Of a stretch of DNA of 6,428 nucleotides, positions 5,990 to 6,428 are shown piece after piece. The translations under genes and the position numbers were made by a program. This DNA is from Alphaproteobacteria bacterium (GTDB taxonomy: Bacteria; Pseudomonadota; Alphaproteobacteria; Sphingomonadales; Emcibacteraceae), in the NCBI GenBank assembly GCA_030432815.1, contig JAUILB010000172.1:1-6428 (forward strand), given 5' to 3'. Positions within the stretch are counted from its first letter, which is position 1. Each line of letters opens with the position of its first letter. The notes under the pieces are model-generated. The model worked only from the letters and a program-made list of their open reading frames with translations. It was not told the origin of the DNA and ran no database searches.

Positions 5990-6012
5990 AAATATAAAGA
6001 AATATTTACCAA
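5985..6012 (-). promoter_or_regulatory. Candidate sigma-70-type promoter for the cysG operon
   Basis: Minus-strand TTGGTA (6007-6012), a 16-nt spacer and TAGAAT (5985-5990) match the TTGACA/TATAAT consensus at 4 and 5 of 6 positions. The predicted start would give a leader of roughly 65 nt before cysG. Alternatives are TTGCCA (5967-5972) with a poor -10, and a lone TATAAT at 6043-6048. The DNA is very AT-rich, so chance matches are frequent and the choice among them is a guess. Confidence 0.3.
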
Positions 6013-6157
6013 AAAATAGTAATTTATTCTAATAAAATACATATTATAGAAAAATATACCATAACACTCTATTGGTTAGTTCATGTAAATGATGGTGTGA
6101 ATTGAAGGATGCTGGTTTGAACTCGCTATGAAAGACCATCTAATTCTAGGTTAACTG

Positions 6158-6191
6158 TGGTGTTTAAGTCTTTCGTTATTTGGTGTTTAAG
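6158..6191. repeat. Pair of 11-nt direct repeats
   Basis: TGGTGTTTAAG occurs exactly at 6158-6168 and 6181-6191, a period of 23 nt or about two helical turns. The bases before each copy are also loosely similar (a TTC followed by a GTTA). It may be a protein-binding pair or a trace of a local duplication. No function can be assigned. Confidence 0.5.
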
Positions 6192-6428
6192 CATCAATAG
6201 CATAGCGCATATATTTCTGAAAATTAGTAGGTGGAGACTGGGTGTTTGTTGGGTATATGAGTATTTTCTACCGACATGGCGGGTGATATCTAGTGCAATG
6301 ATATTGATGGACAAAATTTATTTTGGCAGAGCATGCTAAGAAACAAGGTAAATACTTTATCTTCATCTTCATTTATTTGTGCCTTGAAAATAGTAAAAAA
6401 ATTACCAAATGAAATAATAATATACTTT

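Larger units (their letters stand above)
5912..6428. other. AT-rich non-coding region upstream of cysG
   Basis: This 517-nt stretch, open at the right edge, has no gene I can support. The part nearest cysG (5912-6060) holds the ribosome-binding site, the candidate operator and the candidate promoters. From about 6060 to 6428 the sequence is AT-rich with short frames on both strands (for example 6126-6314 minus and 6157-6339 plus). These lack a good ribosome-binding site, show no recognisable domain, and lie over each other, so I treat them as chance. A short direct repeat occurs at 6158-6191. No tRNA, terminator with a T-run, or riboswitch is recognisable. Confidence 0.6.

Noticed and set aside
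5912..6060. A SAM, cobalamin or other riboswitch in the cysG leader
   Set aside because: The leader is AT-rich without the conserved stems or cores of riboswitches known to me; only the short palindrome stands out.
6126..6339. Short frames on both strands (6126-6314 minus, 6157-6339 plus) as small genes
   Set aside because: They overlap each other, lack convincing ribosome-binding sites, show no domain or composition typical of the real genes, and lie in AT-rich spacer.

Overview
The window carries one minus-strand block of assimilatory sulfur-metabolism genes, read from right to left. The organism is most likely an alphaproteobacterium with moderately AT-rich DNA. The reasons are the linkage of a fused siroheme synthase, a DUF2849 protein, a ferredoxin-type sulfite reductase and a DUF934 protein, and a cysteine synthase with the EGTAGNTGIGL loop that I associate with that class. 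I cannot name a genus from the sequence.

Layout in transcription order: 6428-5912 is AT-rich, non-coding DNA with candidate promoter and operator signals next to the first gene. It is followed by cysG (5911-4517), a DUF2849 protein (4506-4177), cysI (4190-2538), a DUF934 protein (2545-2135), cysH (2110-1415), a GcvA-like LysR regulator (1377-472) and the first 127 codons of cysK (381-1, running off the left edge). Spacing is very tight: a 10-nt gap, a 14-nt overlap, an 8-nt overlap, then gaps of 24 and 37 nt, and finally a 90-nt gap before cysK.

Together the genes cover the lower half of sulfate assimilation. CysH reduces APS to sulfite, CysI reduces sulfite to sulfide with siroheme made by CysG, and CysK fixes sulfide into cysteine. 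Sulfate activation genes (cysD/cysN) and transport genes are not in the window. Neither is an NADPH flavoprotein (CysJ), which fits a ferredoxin-dependent reductase. The two DUF proteins are conserved companions of unknown function whose reading frames overlap both ends of cysI.

The most interesting signal is non-coding. A 20-nt element built on a 14-nt inverted repeat lies upstream of cysG (5970-5989) and again upstream of cysK (436-455). The copies match at 18 of 20 bases, the two differences are compensatory across the palindrome, and the distances to the two start codons are nearly equal (about 72 and 68 nt). It looks like a shared operator that makes cysG and cysK separately controlled members of one small regulon. 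Otherwise this is a conventional sulfur-assimilation locus, and I see no mobile element, CRISPR array, RNA gene or defence system.
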